From: Sciurus carolinensis
Taxonomy: Eukaryota > Chordata > Mammalia > Rodentia > Sciuridae
DNA: 64,000 nt
Assembly (NCBI RefSeq): GCF_902686445.1
Contig: NC_062219.1
Coordinates: 144,442,057 to 144,506,056 of the forward strand
Direction of reading: 5' to 3'
In this document: piece after piece, positions 63,561-64,000 of the stretch
Layout: every line of letters begins with the position of its first letter
Numbering within the stretch: the stretch's first letter is position 1
Position numbers and translations under genes: made by a program
The notes under the pieces: generated by a model
What the model was told of the DNA's origin: nothing
The model's input: the letters and a program-made list of their open reading frames with translations, nothing else
Database searches by the model: none

Positions 63561-64000
63561 CTGTGATTAGTCATTCTTATACTGACTATGTACTTAATAA
63601 ATAATTTTATGAATGAATAACACCAAACATTTCAAATTTACTTACAATTAGAATGTAATTCCATCACTAGGTACCCCTTTTCTTAAGAAGCATCTTACGT
63701 TTTAAAAATGGCTTTCTTATTCAATGGAAAGAGTCAATTTAAATGTTTGTGAAAATCTAATAGGAAAAGAAATAAATCACATCACCTGTGATCTTCCCAT
63801 CCCCCAAAACAAAATTTCTTCTCTGGAAAGTTTTAAAAGTTAGTATTAAAGAGATTAATAGTGGTTTTCTGAAATGTCTTATTTTCCATTTTTGAGGCAT
63901 ATGTCATACCTAAAAGTAAGCTTCTCTCAGTTTAAGATCTTAACTATCTTAAGCAACCAAAACTACCAAGACTTACAAATTAAAAATTCTGACATGCAAT

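Larger units (their letters stand above)
60174..64000 (-). other. RANBP9: RANBP9 intron, no exon seen
   Basis: I looked for the preceding SPRY exon (the part before NGHSLG) on the minus strand and did not find it. The stretch holds the ID, B1-dID, Tigger-like, hAT and MIR copies listed separately. The rest is AT-rich sequence I do not recognise. Confidence 0.6.

Overview
This is a mammalian nuclear window carrying three multi-exon protein genes: SIRT5 (+, all coding exons present), NOL7 (+, complete) and the 3' part of RANBP9 (-, last ten coding exons). Human chromosome 6p23 has the same gene order and orientations. The dominant young repeats are ID SINEs and a composite SINE with a 7SL/B1-like left half joined to an ID-like right half (B1-dID type). 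I associate that composite with squirrel-related rodents, so I infer a sciurid such as a squirrel or marmot. The species itself cannot be read from the sequence.

Layout. 1-1350: an intron upstream of the SIRT5 start codon; the non-coding first exon(s) and promoter are not recognised here. 1351-21639: eight SIRT5 coding exons that splice in phase into 310 codons plus a stop. Their introns hold LINE-1, MaLR-like, hAT, Tigger-like and SINE copies and a GC-rich block at about 2.9-4.1 kb. 21640-22510: probable SIRT5 3' UTR. 22513-23480: SIRT5/NOL7 intergenic DNA. 23480-24480: CpG-rich NOL7 promoter and first exons. 24046-27590: eight NOL7 exons encoding 256 residues. About 27620-28450: short gap between the convergent NOL7 and RANBP9 3' ends. 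28450-60173: RANBP9 3' UTR and ten exons on the minus strand, including a 23-nt microexon. 60174-64000: more RANBP9 intron; the exons for the N-terminal half lie beyond the window.

Roles. SIRT5 is the mitochondrial NAD-dependent lysine deacylase (desuccinylase, demalonylase, deglutarylase). NOL7 is a nucleolar ribosome-biogenesis protein. RANBP9 is a scaffold of the CTLH/GID E3 ubiquitin ligase. They are neighbours, not an operon, and nothing suggests they act together.

I found no undescribed biological system. What is worth a second look is at the transcript level (a weak SIRT5 start before a strong internal ATG, an 83-bp NOL7 intron, the RANBP9 microexon and an unusual RANBP9 donor) and in the repeat layer (nested insertions with target-site duplications and inverted repeat pairs around RANBP9 exons). 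Repeat family names come from remembered consensus sequences and are less certain than the gene calls. Repeat boundaries are approximate, usually within 10-30 bases.
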